DNA of 64,000 nucleotides from Puniceibacterium sediminis (GCF_900188035.1 NZ_FZNN01000008.1:124001-188000), one strand, 5' to 3'. Shown: positions 33,638-43,210, counted from the first letter of the stretch. Notes: a model not told the origin generated them from the sequence alone. Translations and numbers: made by a program.

Positions 33638-33820
33638 CTACTTCGCGAGCCCTAAATCTTCTTTCGACACCACATCAGTGCCTCGATGAGCTGTGATCCA
33701 TTTGTTCAGCGTCGACATCCCGACACCAAGGTCGTCAGCCACCTGTTTGCGCATAAGCCCACTTGTCAGCGCGATCCACACAACATCTTGCCGGAATTCG
33801 TCCGTCTGTTTCAGTCCCAT
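33638..33820 (-). pseudogene. Transposase orfA fragment of a second IS3-type element
   Basis: A 60-aa frame, MGLKQTDEFRQDVVWIALTS then GLMRKQVADDLGVGMSTLNKWI. It is the helix-turn-helix N-terminus of an IS3/IS911-type OrfA that usually continues into a leucine zipper. Here it ends after VVSKEDLGLAK, close to the neighbouring IS end, and no orfB follows. It is a truncated remnant, differing in sequence from the orfA at 33.5 kb. Confidence 0.75.
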
Positions 33821-33947
33821 CGTCAGTCTTCTTTGTTGCAGTAAATGCTATCAAAGGAGCGGCATCAAACCGCGACAGGTCCACGCTGCAATTTCACGAT
33901 ACAATTTCTGTCAGATCATCGAACAAAATCAGATACTTCATACTTGA

Positions 33948-35774
33948 TCAGGGCGCGCTAAAGAAGCGATCCACCAGCGTCGCGGCAATTGTCCGAGAAA
34001 CGCTCATACTCGGATGATTCGCATCGAAAAGCGTCGGCGCACCATCCAGCACAAGATGGCAGTCTGCACCCGGGCAGATGATCGGCGCGGGATCAAAGAT
34101 GACCGCACCATCCAGCTTTTTCAGATAGGTCATCATCGGGCTATGGATGGGTTCGAACGCGCTGAATGGAAACACCTGCTCGCCGCCTCTAGCCAAGTAA
34201 GCCGGAACACTGACGCCCGGCGTAGGAAGCTGTGCGACCACAATGACGTAAAGCCCATTTTCTGCCAGCCGCTCCACGGTTTCGGCAAAGCGCGATTGAA
34301 AGCCCGGCTTCTTGAGGGCGGTATCGAACCGAAGCGTTAGAATGACAGTTCGGATATTGGACGCAGGATCAATTAGAAATTTTATCACTTCTTCATTATG
34401 TTCATCGCAGAGTGGGCGTTTTTCTCTTTTGAATCCTATTACGGGCGGGCACCCGGAATAGGTGATCTGCCGCACAGGAATCAGTTCACTAAGCGCGTAG
34501 CTTAGTTCCACACCATGGCTATCGCCCCAAACTGCAGTGAAGGGGATGCCATCCCCCAGCGTACACGCCTCAGATGGCGGCGCTATACCGGATTTGGGGT
34601 GGCAACGCTCTCGCTCGGGACTAACATCGTCAATTGCGGCGCCGAAGCGGGCGATATCGTCTGAGAAACGCTCAGGCCAGCCATCGGTCTTGTGGATTCC
34701 AATGGCCAGAACGGTCACTGCGGCCATACCGATGGCAGACCCTGCCATTATGCTCCGACGTGGCACGCGGATTTTGTCACGGAATGGCAGCTCGATAAAG
34801 CGCCATGACAGCCATGCCATCAGAATGGAAATAACGACCACTGCGGATTGCGAGGCCAAGCCGTTCAGCCAGCCCCCATCGCGGGCGAAGACTATGAGCG
34901 GCCAGTGCCAAAGGTAGAGCGAATAGGAAATTAGACCGATCCAGCGGATCGGTCGCCAGCCAAGGATGGCTCCAGCCCGCGTTCCCTCCCCGCACAGGAT
35001 TACCATTACAGCCCCCAGGACCGGCACCGCCGCGACCGTTCCGGGGAACGCCATATCGCTGTCGATCAGCACCACACCCGCGAGTATCAGGCCAATTCCA
35101 AGGGTTGTCAGGATCTCGCACGCCAATCGGCTACCCGGACGAGATGGTATTCCGACGGCGATGAGCGAACCTGCGGACAGCTCCCATGCTCGAGTCGGTA
35201 AGAGGTAAAAGGAAGACTCCGGATAACTTTGCGTCAGGATCGCGCAGAACGCGAACGACACGGCGGTTAAAAAAAACAGAACGAATTTTAGAAACTGGGG
35301 GGCTAGCCGTAGCACCAATATAAGGATGATCGGGGCAAATATGTAGAATTGTTCTTCGACGCCAAGAGACCACGTATGCAACAGTGGTTTTTCTTCGGCC
35401 AGTGGCGAAAAGTACCCCGATTGCAGCCAGAGGACGATGTTTACAACAAAAAATATCGCCCCTATTACCTGTGCCGGGAGCAGTCGCAATTCGCTTGGCA
35501 ACAAAAAAAAGAGAGAGCCCAGGATGACGAAAGCGATTAGGGCAAAAAGGGCGGGTATGATACGGCGCAGGCGCCTCTCGTAAAAGTCTAGAAAGCTGAA
35601 GCGACCATCTCGGGCCTCTTCATAAATGATGGTTGTAATAAGATATCCGCTAATCACGAAAAATACGTCGACACCGATGAACCCGCCCTTGATGCCAGAA
35701 AATCCGGCATGGAACAGGACCACGGGAAGGACTGCAATCGCACGTAATCCGTCGATGTCGGATCTATACTTCAC
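33948..35774 (-). CDS. Membrane O-acyltransferase with SGNH domain (OafA/YrhL type)
   Basis: A 608-aa intact protein. The N-terminal ~370 residues form an acyltransferase-3 domain with about ten helices: YRSDIDGLRAIAVLPVVLFH with the catalytic-type H, GGFIGVDVFFVISGYLIT, DFYERRLRRIIPAL and HTWSLGVEEQFYIF. The C-terminal part is an SGNH-like periplasmic domain with FTAVWGDSHGVELSYALSEL (Ser block) and FDANHPSMS (Asp-His block). Such proteins O-acetylate lipopolysaccharide or other surface glycans. It lies alone in the decayed tRNA-Thr/tRNA-Leu island, with visibly lower GC than its flanks, so it is probably acquired cargo. Confidence 0.9.
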   Translation of the reverse strand: MKYRSDIDGLRAIAVLPVVLFHAGFSGIKGGFIGVDVFFVISGYLITTIIYEEARDGRFSFLDFYERRLRRIIPALFALIAFVILGSLFFLLPSELRLLPAQVIGAIFFVVNIVLWLQSGYFSPLAEEKPLLHTWSLGVEEQFYIFAPIILILVLRLAPQFLKFVLFFLTAVSFAFCAILTQSYPESSFYLLPTRAWELSAGSLIAVGIPSRPGSRLACEILTTLGIGLILAGVVLIDSDMAFPGTVAAVPVLGAVMVILCGEGTRAGAILGWRPIRWIGLISYSLYLWHWPLIVFARDGGWLNGLASQSAVVVISILMAWLSWRFIELPFRDKIRVPRRSIMAGSAIGMAAVTVLAIGIHKTDGWPERFSDDIARFGAAIDDVSPERERCHPKSGIAPPSEACTLGDGIPFTAVWGDSHGVELSYALSELIPVRQITYSGCPPVIGFKREKRPLCDEHNEEVIKFLIDPASNIRTVILTLRFDTALKKPGFQSRFAETVERLAENGLYVIVVAQLPTPGVSVPAYLARGGEQVFPFSAFEPIHSPMMTYLKKLDGAVIFDPAPIICPGADCHLVLDGAPTLFDANHPSMSVSRTIAATLVDRFFSAP

Positions 35775-36774
35775 TCAACGATCATCCTCATCCGAACCGA
35801 AAGGAATACAACTCTGAAACTGACAGTCCCCAGACGCAAGGCCTCCTGCTACACTGTGGCATTTATTTGAGCAATCGATGATTGGGCTTGCTGTGCCTAC
35901 GTTTTGGCCCTGTCGCGCTTGGATGCTGCTGCTTTGATAGCTGTCCGTTGTCAGGGTTCTGGCACCAATAGCAGCTTGAATTAAGGGAGATAGCCTGCCT
36001 CATCTCATAGGCTAACTGCTCACTCCCGGCATCTGGTGGATCGGAGTGAAGATGAAACGAACTGGCCCTGAAGTCGCTGTCTTGGATGAGTATTCGCAGG
36101 ATCTTAGTCCCCCGAGCGTTTTCAGCCTTCGGGCGAAGTTGCAGGCAACAATGAAGTCGCAACGCAGGCAGCACGGCGGCTCGCCGCTGGGTCCATGTCG
36201 TCGGCTCCTTCCCAGAAGGTCGTTCAGGACGATGTTGTCGAGAATGTTCCCCGCGACCAGACGCTCCGGCTTGCTGTTCTTGTCTTCGGGTGCCTTGAGA
36301 GCGAGGCACTGTCCGCTGGCGATCGCGGGGCACATCCACGCCACCATACCTGGCCTTCAGCTTGTCCCTTGCGCCCAGGCTAACGGAATGTTTGCAACAT
36401 CTCTGCCTCTTGTTCCTTGCTCACCTGTCCTCTCGGCCGACTGCTTCGCAATCGCCTGCCGGGCAGCGGAAAATTTGCGGCTCAGTGAAGCGGTTTGTCG
36501 TCAGTCGTTTGCTCGTGCGTGTTTTGGCAGACTGTACATTAGACTGATGGACCTGCGGGGGCAGGTCACAAAGCTATGTAAGCGCCAGCGTGCTGAAATA
36601 TCTTCCGGCCCATAGGGTACCGCGCGCGACTTCCAGATCTACGATAGCATCGGGATTTTACTGATCGAGGTTCAGGAGGTGCAGGAACTCATCAAAAGCA
36701 CCAGAAAAGCGCCCAATAAAAGTATGGGCCCAAGATCAAAACCTGCCGCTTAGCCGTTAAAAACAAGGATAAAC
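35775..36774. other. About 1 kb without a recognisable gene between acyltransferase and tRNA-Leu
   Basis: Several short overlapping frames occur; the least implausible is a 111-aa minus-strand frame at 36012-36347 containing EDKNSKPERLVAGNILDNIV, but I recognise no family and no ribosome site. A third copy of the REP-like element is at 36429-36469. The stretch looks like decayed island DNA. No direct repeat of the tRNA-Thr 3' end was found here. Confidence 0.5.
36429..36469 (+). repeat. REP-like palindromic element (copy c)
   Basis: CCTCTCGGCCGACTGCTTCG followed by CAATCGCCTGCCGGGCAGCGG. It shares an exact 18-mer (36448-36465) with copy b at 33205-33222 and the CTCTCGG..TGCCGGGCAG framework with copy a. 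Confidence 0.7.
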
Positions 36775-36858
36775 TGGTGCGGGTGGCCGGACTCGAACCG
36801 GCACTCCGTGAGGAAAGGGTGTTTGAGACCCTCGCGTCTACCATTCCGCCACACCCGC
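36775..36858 (-). tRNA. tRNA-Leu (anticodon CAA)
   Basis: Minus-strand cloverleaf: acceptor GCGGGTG with CACCCGC, D arm GGCGGAATGGTAGACGC, anticodon loop CTCAAAC (CAA), a class II long variable arm and T loop GTTCGAGTC, followed by encoded CCA (36777-36775). It forms the right border of the island-like region. Confidence 0.95.
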
Positions 36859-37039
36859 ACGTGGCACGGTTTATGTCCCCGCAGAGAAACCGTCAAGCGG
36901 GTTACACGCCGCTTGTGTAAGACTTATCCGTAGGCGCCTTAATACCGCCGGAAGGTCCCGCTGTGCAGAAATCTCCGCCAAGGCTTGACCCCCCGCGCCG
37001 CCCATGGTCTGACGCTGGGGAACGCTGAACGAGGGCCTG

Positions 37040-37618
37040 ATGCTGCACCGCCTTTATACCCGCATGCTGTCTATGGCCGATCATCCCCATGCGCTCTGGG
37101 TGCTGGCCGCTGTGGCTTTTGTGGAAAGCTCGGTCTTTCCGATTCCACCTGACGTGCTGATGATTCCGATGATCCTTGCCCGTCCCAGCCGGGCCTGGCT
37201 GATCGCGGGCGTGGCGATGGTCGCTTCGGTAATGGGTGGCATGCTGGGATATGCCATCGGTTATTTCTTTTACGAACAGATCGGGGCGCCAATCCTTCAA
37301 TCACTGGGCAAAGGCGACGCCGTCGAGGCCTTTAGCACGCGGTTCAACGACTTTGGTTTCTGGGCCGTTTTGGTCGCCGGGATCACGCCGTTTCCGTACA
37401 AGGTCATCACCATCATGTCGGGCTGGACGGCGATGCCGCTGGGCACATTCATCGTCACGTCGATCATCGCGCGGGGGGCGCGGTTCTTTATCGTGGCGGG
37501 CTTGCTGCGGGTCTTTGGCGCCCCGGCGCGGGCCTTTATTGAAAAGCGGCTGGGTCTGGTCTTTACCGTCTTCCTCGTTCTGCTTGTGGGCAGCTTCTAT
37601 CTGGTGCGTTACCTATGA
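37040..37618 (+). CDS. YqaA/DedA-like membrane protein
   Basis: A 192-aa inner-membrane protein of the VTT/DedA superfamily (YqaA group). It has about five helices; VAFVESSVFPIPPDVLMIPM near residue 26 carries the E..F/P motif of this family and GITPFPYKVITIMSGWTAMP the second conserved loop. These proteins act in lipid scrambling or transport across the membrane; the precise role is unknown. Its stop overlaps the dsbB start (ATGA). Confidence 0.87.
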   Translation: MLHRLYTRMLSMADHPHALWVLAAVAFVESSVFPIPPDVLMIPMILARPSRAWLIAGVAMVASVMGGMLGYAIGYFFYEQIGAPILQSLGKGDAVEAFSTRFNDFGFWAVLVAGITPFPYKVITIMSGWTAMPLGTFIVTSIIARGARFFIVAGLLRVFGAPARAFIEKRLGLVFTVFLVLLVGSFYLVRYL

Positions 37619-38076
37619 GCCGAAAACTTCTCATTCTGATCGCCACTGTCGGATCTGCCGCCCTGCTGATGGGCGCGCTTGGGTTTCAGTACATCGGCGG
37701 CCTGCCACCGTGTAAATTGTGCTACTGGCAGCGATATCCTCATATGGCCGCCGTCGTGATCGGCGTGGCCGCCGTGTTCCTGCGCAGCCGACTGCTGCCG
37801 GTATTGGGCGCGCTGGCGGCGCTGGCATCGGCGAATGTCGGAGTTTACCACACCGGGGTCGAGCGCGGCTGGTGGGAAGGTCCGACCACCTGCACTTCTG
37901 GCCCGATCAGCGGGTTGTCGACCGATGCGCTGCTCGATCAGATCATGGCCGCGCCGATGGTGCGCTGCGATGACATCGCCTGGCAAATGTTGGGCCTGTC
38001 GATGGCAAGCTGGAACGCCATCGCATCGCTTGCCCTTGCGCTGATCTGGATAGCGGCGGCCCGTCGGGAGGCCTGA
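37615..38076 (+). CDS. dsbB: Disulfide bond formation protein B
   Basis: A 153-aa quinone-linked membrane oxidase that reoxidises DsbA. It has four helices; the first active-site pair is in LPPCKLCYWQRYPH (Cys-x-x-Cys, about residues 32-35) and the second in the periplasmic loop at TTCTS and MVRCDDIAWQ. It is short, like other alphaproteobacterial DsbB proteins, and coupled to yqaA. Confidence 0.88.
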   Translation: MSRKLLILIATVGSAALLMGALGFQYIGGLPPCKLCYWQRYPHMAAVVIGVAAVFLRSRLLPVLGALAALASANVGVYHTGVERGWWEGPTTCTSGPISGLSTDALLDQIMAAPMVRCDDIAWQMLGLSMASWNAIASLALALIWIAAARREA

Positions 38077-38225
38077 CCCCCTTTCGGCACGACGGTTTTC
38101 AGGCTCCCATGCGCATCCTATCAGGCTGACGGGCCATGCTACGGCACATGCCTCCTCCCCTTTGCCCGCCAGATCTGCTAGACCGCGCGGCAAATATCCG
38201 AAATCTCGCTTCTCAGGAGTCCTAC

Positions 38226-39149
38226 ATGCAGACCAAACGCATCCTTCTCGTCGGCGCCCCTGTGGACAGCGGAAAGACCCGCCTTGGCTGCCTCATGGGG
38301 CCTGACGCCTATCGCACCGCCCGGCTAGGGGGCGCACTGAGTGATCTGGGTCACGAGGTCAGCGATCTGGGCAATGTGAGGCCTGATGCCACGGATGTCG
38401 CCCCGCGGCCCGGCCTGCATGAATTGCCGTTGACCATCGGTTGGACCTCGGCGCTCAGCCGCGCGGCAAGCGAAGCCATGGCGCAGGGAATGCCGATTTT
38501 CATGGGTGGCGATCACGCGCTGTCGCTGGGCACGGTGCACGGTGTGGCCGCCCATGCCGCCGCGACGGGCCGTCCTCAGTTTGTGCTGTGGCTTGATGCC
38601 CACAGCGATTTCCATACGCTTGAGACGACGGATTCTGGCAACCTGCACGGCACGCCACTGGGCTATCTTACCGGACGGTCGGGGTTTGACAGCTTTCCGC
38701 CTGTGCCCCACCCGATTCCCGAAGATCAAGTCTGCATAATAGGCCTGCGTTCGGTCGACACCGCCGAACGCAATATGCTGGAAAAGACCGCCATCCGCCG
38801 CCACGACATGCGCGACATCGACGAGAACGGCATCGCCAAACTGCTGGGCGGATTTCTCGACATTGTGGCCGCCGCCGGTGGCGCGCTGCATGTATCGCTT
38901 GATGTGGATTTCCTCGACCCCTCCGTGGCACCTGCTGTCGGCACAACGGTTCCGGGCGGGGCGACGGTGCGTGAGGCGCATCTGGTGATGGAGATGCTGC
39001 ACGACAGCGGTCTGATGACGTCGCTTGATCTGGTCGAACTGAACCCGATGCTGGACGACCGGGGGCGTACGGCGCAGCTTATGGTCGACCTTGCGGCCTC
39101 GGCCCTGGGCCGACGCGTATTCGACCGTCCTACCCCGCGCGGATTATAA
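38226..39149 (+). CDS. rocF: Arginase
   Basis: A 307-aa binuclear manganese enzyme hydrolysing L-arginine to ornithine and urea. Metal ligands are in FMGGDHALSLGT, WLDAHSDFHT and VSLDVDFLDPSVAPAVGT; the last ends in the typical GGATVREAHLVMEML. The ATG at 38226 has CAGGAG upstream. The urea formed could feed the urease encoded at the left end of the window. Confidence 0.94.
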   Translation: MQTKRILLVGAPVDSGKTRLGCLMGPDAYRTARLGGALSDLGHEVSDLGNVRPDATDVAPRPGLHELPLTIGWTSALSRAASEAMAQGMPIFMGGDHALSLGTVHGVAAHAAATGRPQFVLWLDAHSDFHTLETTDSGNLHGTPLGYLTGRSGFDSFPPVPHPIPEDQVCIIGLRSVDTAERNMLEKTAIRRHDMRDIDENGIAKLLGGFLDIVAAAGGALHVSLDVDFLDPSVAPAVGTTVPGGATVREAHLVMEMLHDSGLMTSLDLVELNPMLDDRGRTAQLMVDLAASALGRRVFDRPTPRGL

Positions 39150-39167
39150 AACCCGACGCCCCCGGGG

Positions 39168-39191
39168 TTTCATCTGCCAAAAATTCTCCGG
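39168..39191 (-). repeat. Dispersed intergenic repeat (copy 2)
   Basis: On the minus strand CCGGAGAATTTTTGGCAGAT followed by GAAA, related to copy 1 (29551-29574) and copy 3 (55459-55482). Flanking CCCCCGG/CCGGGGG arms (about 39160-39195) could pair across it. It lies between the convergent arginase and carbonic anhydrase genes. Confidence 0.6.
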
Positions 39192-39237
39192 GGGGCAGCG
39201 CTCCTGCCGCTCCCAAAGCCCGCGCAGGCGCGAAATG

Positions 39238-39759
39238 TCAGAGCGCCTGAAGCCCGCCGCGGAACCGTCGCATGTTCGCCTGATATCCAAGAGCCGACTT
39301 GCGCAACGCTTCGATCGCCGCTTCGTCCAGCGGGCGGATCACCTTGCCCGGCACGCCCATCACCAGCGATCCATCGGGGATCACTTTGCCTTCGGTGATC
39401 AGCGACCCGGCCCCGATCAGGCAGTTTTTACCAATCTTCGCGCCATTCAGAATGGTCGCGCCCATACCGATCAGCGAATTTTCACCAATCGTGCAGCCGT
39501 GCAGCATGACCTTGTGCCCGATGGTGCAGCCCGCGCCGATCACCAGAGGGTACCCCATGTCGGTATGGCAGACGACGTTTTCCTGCAGATTGCTGCCCGC
39601 ACCGATGCGGATTTCTTCGTTGTCGCCACGCAGGGTGGACCCGAACCAGACCGACGCGCCGGGTTCCAGTACCACGCGCCCGATCACATTCGCATCCGGT
39701 GCGATCCATGTATCCTCGGCAATCTCGGGTGTCTGGCCGTCAAGGCTGTACAAAGTCAT
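39238..39759 (-). CDS. Gamma carbonic anhydrase family protein
   Basis: A 173-aa left-handed beta-helix protein. Hexapeptide repeats run through the middle ([59 protein letters not shown]). The three zinc histidines are expected in CHTDMGYP and GHKVMLHGC. Homologues are YrdA/PaaY-like; whether it hydrates CO2 is not certain. Its stop to the left faces the repeat, and its start overlaps the gmk stop. Confidence 0.9.
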   Translation of the reverse strand: MTLYSLDGQTPEIAEDTWIAPDANVIGRVVLEPGASVWFGSTLRGDNEEIRIGAGSNLQENVVCHTDMGYPLVIGAGCTIGHKVMLHGCTIGENSLIGMGATILNGAKIGKNCLIGAGSLITEGKVIPDGSLVMGVPGKVIRPLDEAAIEALRKSALGYQANMRRFRGGLQAL

Positions 39760-40400
39760 GGCTGTCCCTCATCGAATTCGTGCTGAAGCTTGCGTACATG
39801 GGCATTAAGTCCGGGCTGCTGGCTGCGGCGCAGCCGTGCGGCGGTGACGATGCTTTTCAGATGCGCCTCTGTCGTGTCGAGATCGTCGTTCACCAGTACA
39901 AAGTCATAACCGTCCCAGTGGCTGATCTCGTCCCAGCTTTTCTGCATCCGCTTGGCGATCGTGTCGTCGGTGTCCTGCCCGCGCGCCATCAGCCGCCGAC
40001 GCAGCTCAATGATCGAGGGTGGCAGCAGAAAGATCGACAGGGTGTGCAGCCCCAGATCCGAGTTTCTAATCTGCTGAGCTCCCTGCCAGTCGATGTCGAA
40101 CAGCACGTCCTGCCCGGCCTCGATCGCCTTGCGCACGGGTTCCTTGGGCGATCCGTAGAAATTACCAAAGACATGCGCATGTTCCAGCATGCCGCCGTTG
40201 GCCACCTGCTTCTTGAAGTCCGAGTCGGTCAGAAAATGATAGTCTTCACCATCGACCTCGCCGGGGCGGGGCGCACGAGTGGTGGCCGAGACGGAAAAGA
40301 CGATGCGTTCGTCCCAATCCCGCAGCCTGCGCGCCAATGTCGATTTCCCCGCGCCCGAAGGCGAGGACAGGATGATCAGAAGGCCGCGCCTGTCGCTCAT
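39756..40400 (-). CDS. gmk: Guanylate kinase
   Basis: A 214-aa kinase that phosphorylates GMP to GDP. It has [20 protein letters not shown] (P-loop), [20 protein letters not shown] (GMP-binding region), [20 protein letters not shown] and [13 protein letters not shown]. It lies between yicC and the carbonic anhydrase gene, the usual yicC-gmk pairing. Confidence 0.96.
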   Translation of the reverse strand: MSDRRGLLIILSSPSGAGKSTLARRLRDWDERIVFSVSATTRAPRPGEVDGEDYHFLTDSDFKKQVANGGMLEHAHVFGNFYGSPKEPVRKAIEAGQDVLFDIDWQGAQQIRNSDLGLHTLSIFLLPPSIIELRRRLMARGQDTDDTIAKRMQKSWDEISHWDGYDFVLVNDDLDTTEAHLKSIVTAARLRRSQQPGLNAHVRKLQHEFDEGQP

Positions 40401-40403
40401 GTC

Positions 40404-41294
40404 TTACTCCACATTTTGCACTTGTTCGCGCATCTGGTCGATAACGGTCTTGAGGTCCAGCCCCACCCGCGTCAGCGGCGCGGACTGCGCCTTGGAACAC
40501 AGGGTGTTGGCCTCGCGGTTGAATTCCTGCATCAGGAAATCGAGCTTGCGCCCCACCGGCCCGGGCTGATCCAGCAAATCGCGTGCCGCGTCCACATGGG
40601 CGCGCAAGCGGTCAAGTTCTTCGGTCACATCCGCCTTGACGGCGATCAGCGCCAGTTCCTGAGACACCCGCTGTGGGTCGGCACCTTCGGTGTTGTCCAT
40701 GACCCGTGCCAGCGCCGCGCGCAGCTTCTGGCCCTGTTCGTCGCGGCGCGCGTCTATCTGGTCGGCCGCCGCGCGGGTCAGCGCATCAATTTCGTCCAAT
40801 TGCGAGGACAGGATCGTCTGCAGCGCCTGCCCTTCAGTCTTCCGCATGGCTATGAACTGGTCCAGCACCTGCGCGAATTCGCTTAGCAACTGAGTGCACA
40901 ATGCCTTGGTGTCCGTTTCGGTCGCGCTGGCGTCAAGGATACCACGCAGGCCGACAATCTGTGCGGCTGTAGACGGCGCAAGCGACAACCCGCGGCCCAT
41001 TGCCTGCTCTTCAATCTTTGTCATGGCATCCAGAACGATGGCAAGAAACGGCTCGGACAACTGCAGACCAGTATCTTCGCCCGTGCCCTGAAGCCGTAGT
41101 GTTATAGTAACGTTGCCGCGCGTAAGCTCTGTGGAGGCTGCGGCCTTGAGCCCCGGTTCGAGGCCGTCGATCCAGTCCGGCACGCGGATGCGAAGATCCA
41201 GCCCCTTGCCGTTGACACCGCGCATGTCCCAAGTCCAGCGCAGGCTTTCACGCCCGCCAGCCGCCCCTGCAAATCCCGTCATTGACTGCCGCAT
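40404..41294 (-). CDS. yicC: YicC family endoribonuclease-like protein
   Basis: A 296-aa conserved protein. It begins MRQSMTGFAGAAGGRESLRW with the invariant SMTGF motif and ends with LDFLMQEFNREANTLCSKAQ and LTRVGLDLKTVIDQMREQVQ, both diagnostic. YicC proteins act in RNA turnover. The ATG at 41294 was chosen with GGAGG 6 bases before it. It sits just upstream of gmk. Confidence 0.92.
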   Translation of the reverse strand: MRQSMTGFAGAAGGRESLRWTWDMRGVNGKGLDLRIRVPDWIDGLEPGLKAAASTELTRGNVTITLRLQGTGEDTGLQLSEPFLAIVLDAMTKIEEQAMGRGLSLAPSTAAQIVGLRGILDASATETDTKALCTQLLSEFAQVLDQFIAMRKTEGQALQTILSSQLDEIDALTRAAADQIDARRDEQGQKLRAALARVMDNTEGADPQRVSQELALIAVKADVTEELDRLRAHVDAARDLLDQPGPVGRKLDFLMQEFNREANTLCSKAQSAPLTRVGLDLKTVIDQMREQVQNVE

Positions 41295-41508
41295 GCACAC
41301 CTCCGGGATTTTCCCTAGTCAACCGCCCCTCACAAATCAAGCGCTTGTCATTCTGCAGCCTGCCGACCCGCGCACGTTAACCAATTGGGTCAAATTGAGG
41401 CGAATTTAGGACCAACCTGCGGTATTAAGGTTTTAGTAAGGAATGTGAAGGCACGTAGTTAAGAACCGTTAAGCACGGTGGAGACTGCGCCCGCTCAGGA
41501 GCAGAAAG

Positions 41509-42228
41509 ATGTTTGGTTTCGGAAGAGACGAAAAAAATGTGGTGTCGATGATGACCCGTGAAAATGAACGACGTATGGCACCGCTTCGCGAAGTTGAGTC
41601 ATACTGGCATTCGCTTTGCGGCGTGGACACCATTCCTGTTCGCAGCCAGATCGACCCACGCGGAATCGAGGGCGCGCTTGAATATGCCTTTCTGGCGGAG
41701 CGCATCGCCCCCGGGATGGCCAAGATCCGCGTCGCGGGATCGCACCTGTCGGACCTGATGGGGATGGAAGTATCGGGCATGCCGATGAGCAGTCTGTTTG
41801 CACCCGAGGCGCGCGAGGCATTGGCGCGGGATGTGACGCGGCTTTTTGCAGAACCCGCCATTCTACGGGCGCAGCTGCGCGCTGAAGACGGTTTCGGCAA
41901 GCCCGAGATCAGCGGCCAGCTGCTTTTGATGCCGTTGCGCTCGGACATGGGGGATGTGAGCCGGGCAATAGGTTGCCTGATTACCCGAGGCCGCATCGGC
42001 CGGGTGCCACGGCGCTTTTTGCTGGACCATATCGAGGTGACACCAGTGTTCGAAAATGACGTGGCGGCCCCTGCGCCCGAAGTCACGCCGACGCGCCCCA
42101 CCGAAGACTATCTGAAGCCCCGCACACCCCGGGCCGGTCAGTTTGACGAACCCGCAGCGCCCTTTACGACCGAGCGACGCAGCCCCAAGCGGCCAGATCT
42201 GCGTATCGTGGTCTCGAACGACATCTGA
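41509..42228 (+). CDS. PAS domain-containing protein (PAS_5 type)
   Basis: A 239-aa protein with one PAS-like fold (about residues 20-165): PLREVESYWHSLCGVDTIPV, DPRGIEGALEYAFLAERIAP, VAGSHLSDLMGMEVSGMPMS and LLMPLRSDMGDVSRAIGCLI. The C-terminal ~65 residues are Pro-rich and disordered. Alphaproteobacterial members of this family have unknown roles. It is monocistronic, followed by a strong terminator. Confidence 0.85.
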   Translation: MFGFGRDEKNVVSMMTRENERRMAPLREVESYWHSLCGVDTIPVRSQIDPRGIEGALEYAFLAERIAPGMAKIRVAGSHLSDLMGMEVSGMPMSSLFAPEAREALARDVTRLFAEPAILRAQLRAEDGFGKPEISGQLLLMPLRSDMGDVSRAIGCLITRGRIGRVPRRFLLDHIEVTPVFENDVAAPAPEVTPTRPTEDYLKPRTPRAGQFDEPAAPFTTERRSPKRPDLRIVVSNDI

Positions 42229-42251
42229 ACCGGTATTATTCCGGAAACAGA

Positions 42252-42285
42252 AAGGCCGCCGTGGTTTTCCACAGCGGCCTTTTTC
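42252..42285. terminator. Rho-independent terminator between PAS gene and galU
   Basis: AAGGCCGCCGTGG, loop TTTTC, CACAGCGGCCTTTTT: a long GC stem with one mismatch and a T-run on the plus strand. It follows the PAS gene by 23 bases and faces galU, so it may serve both. Confidence 0.9.
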
Positions 42286-42301
42286 GTGAACTGAAATCCG
42301 T

Positions 42302-43210
42302 TCACTCGGCAGCGAGCAGACTTATCTTGTGTTCCGAGATCACGTCGCGAAATTCCGGCGTCATATTGGCATAGGCCAAGATCGCGCGCAGCATACCTTC
42401 TTTAGATCCGCAGTCATACCGCTGGCCGCTAAATCGATACCCGGACAGACCGATACGCGGCGTCGCACGCGAGATGGCGTCTGTCAGCTGGATCTCTCCA
42501 CCTGCACCGGGTTCCTGATCACGCAGGTCGTCAAAGATTGATCCATCAAGCACGTAGCGTCCAACCACCGCCTGCCGCGATGGGGCATCGGCGGGAGCGG
42601 GCTTTTCGACCATGCCGTCAGCCCAAAGCACCTTGTCGTCGCGCCCGGTCACCGACAGGATGCCATAGCTTTTTACAGCATCCGGATCGACCTGCATCGT
42701 GGCGACCATGTGCCCCGCACCACCTTGTGCATAGGCCTCGATCATCTCGGAGAGGCAGCCGATTTCACCTAAAATCAGATCATCCGGCAAGACGACGGCG
42801 ACGGGCCCAGGCAGCGCGTCCTCAGCCGCGCAAAGAACTGCGTGGCCAAGGCCGAGAGGTTCGTCCTGCATGACAAAGCGCACGTCTATCTTGTCCGTAT
42901 CGAGCGCGTTTTCAACCAGACGGTCGGCCACGTCATGCTTGCCCTTGGCACAAAGCTGTTCGTGCAGCACCGCGTCATGCGTGACGTATTTTTCGATGGC
43001 CCCCTTTGACGGGTGACTGACAAAAATCATCCGTTCGATTCCGGCGGCGCGCGCTTCGTCGATGGCAAACTGGATCAGCGGACGGTCCAGCACGGGCAGC
43101 AGTTCTTTCGGCGTGGCCTTGGTCGCCGGAAGGAAACGGGTCCCCAAACCCGCAACCGGAAAAATGGCGGTGCGTACAGGCAGAGGTGTTGCAATTACTT
43201 TCGGTTCCAT
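42302..43210 (-). CDS. galU: UTP-glucose-1-phosphate uridylyltransferase
   Basis: A 302-aa enzyme making UDP-glucose. It has AIFPVAGLGTRFLPATKATP at the N-terminus, DRPLIQFAIDEARAAGIERM, DEPLGLGHAVLCAAEDALPG and VEKPAPADAPS. It supplies UDP-glucose for surface polysaccharides and possibly for the nearby sugar-phosphate synthase. It faces the PAS gene and is divergent from gpsA. Confidence 0.96.
   Translation of the reverse strand: MEPKVIATPLPVRTAIFPVAGLGTRFLPATKATPKELLPVLDRPLIQFAIDEARAAGIERMIFVSHPSKGAIEKYVTHDAVLHEQLCAKGKHDVADRLVENALDTDKIDVRFVMQDEPLGLGHAVLCAAEDALPGPVAVVLPDDLILGEIGCLSEMIEAYAQGGAGHMVATMQVDPDAVKSYGILSVTGRDDKVLWADGMVEKPAPADAPSRQAVVGRYVLDGSIFDDLRDQEPGAGGEIQLTDAISRATPRIGLSGYRFSGQRYDCGSKEGMLRAILAYANMTPEFRDVISEHKISLLAAE

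Noticed and set aside
36012-36347. 111-aa minus-strand frame as a definite gene
   Set aside because: No start signal, no family resemblance and surrounding decay; kept only as a possibility in the description of the gap.
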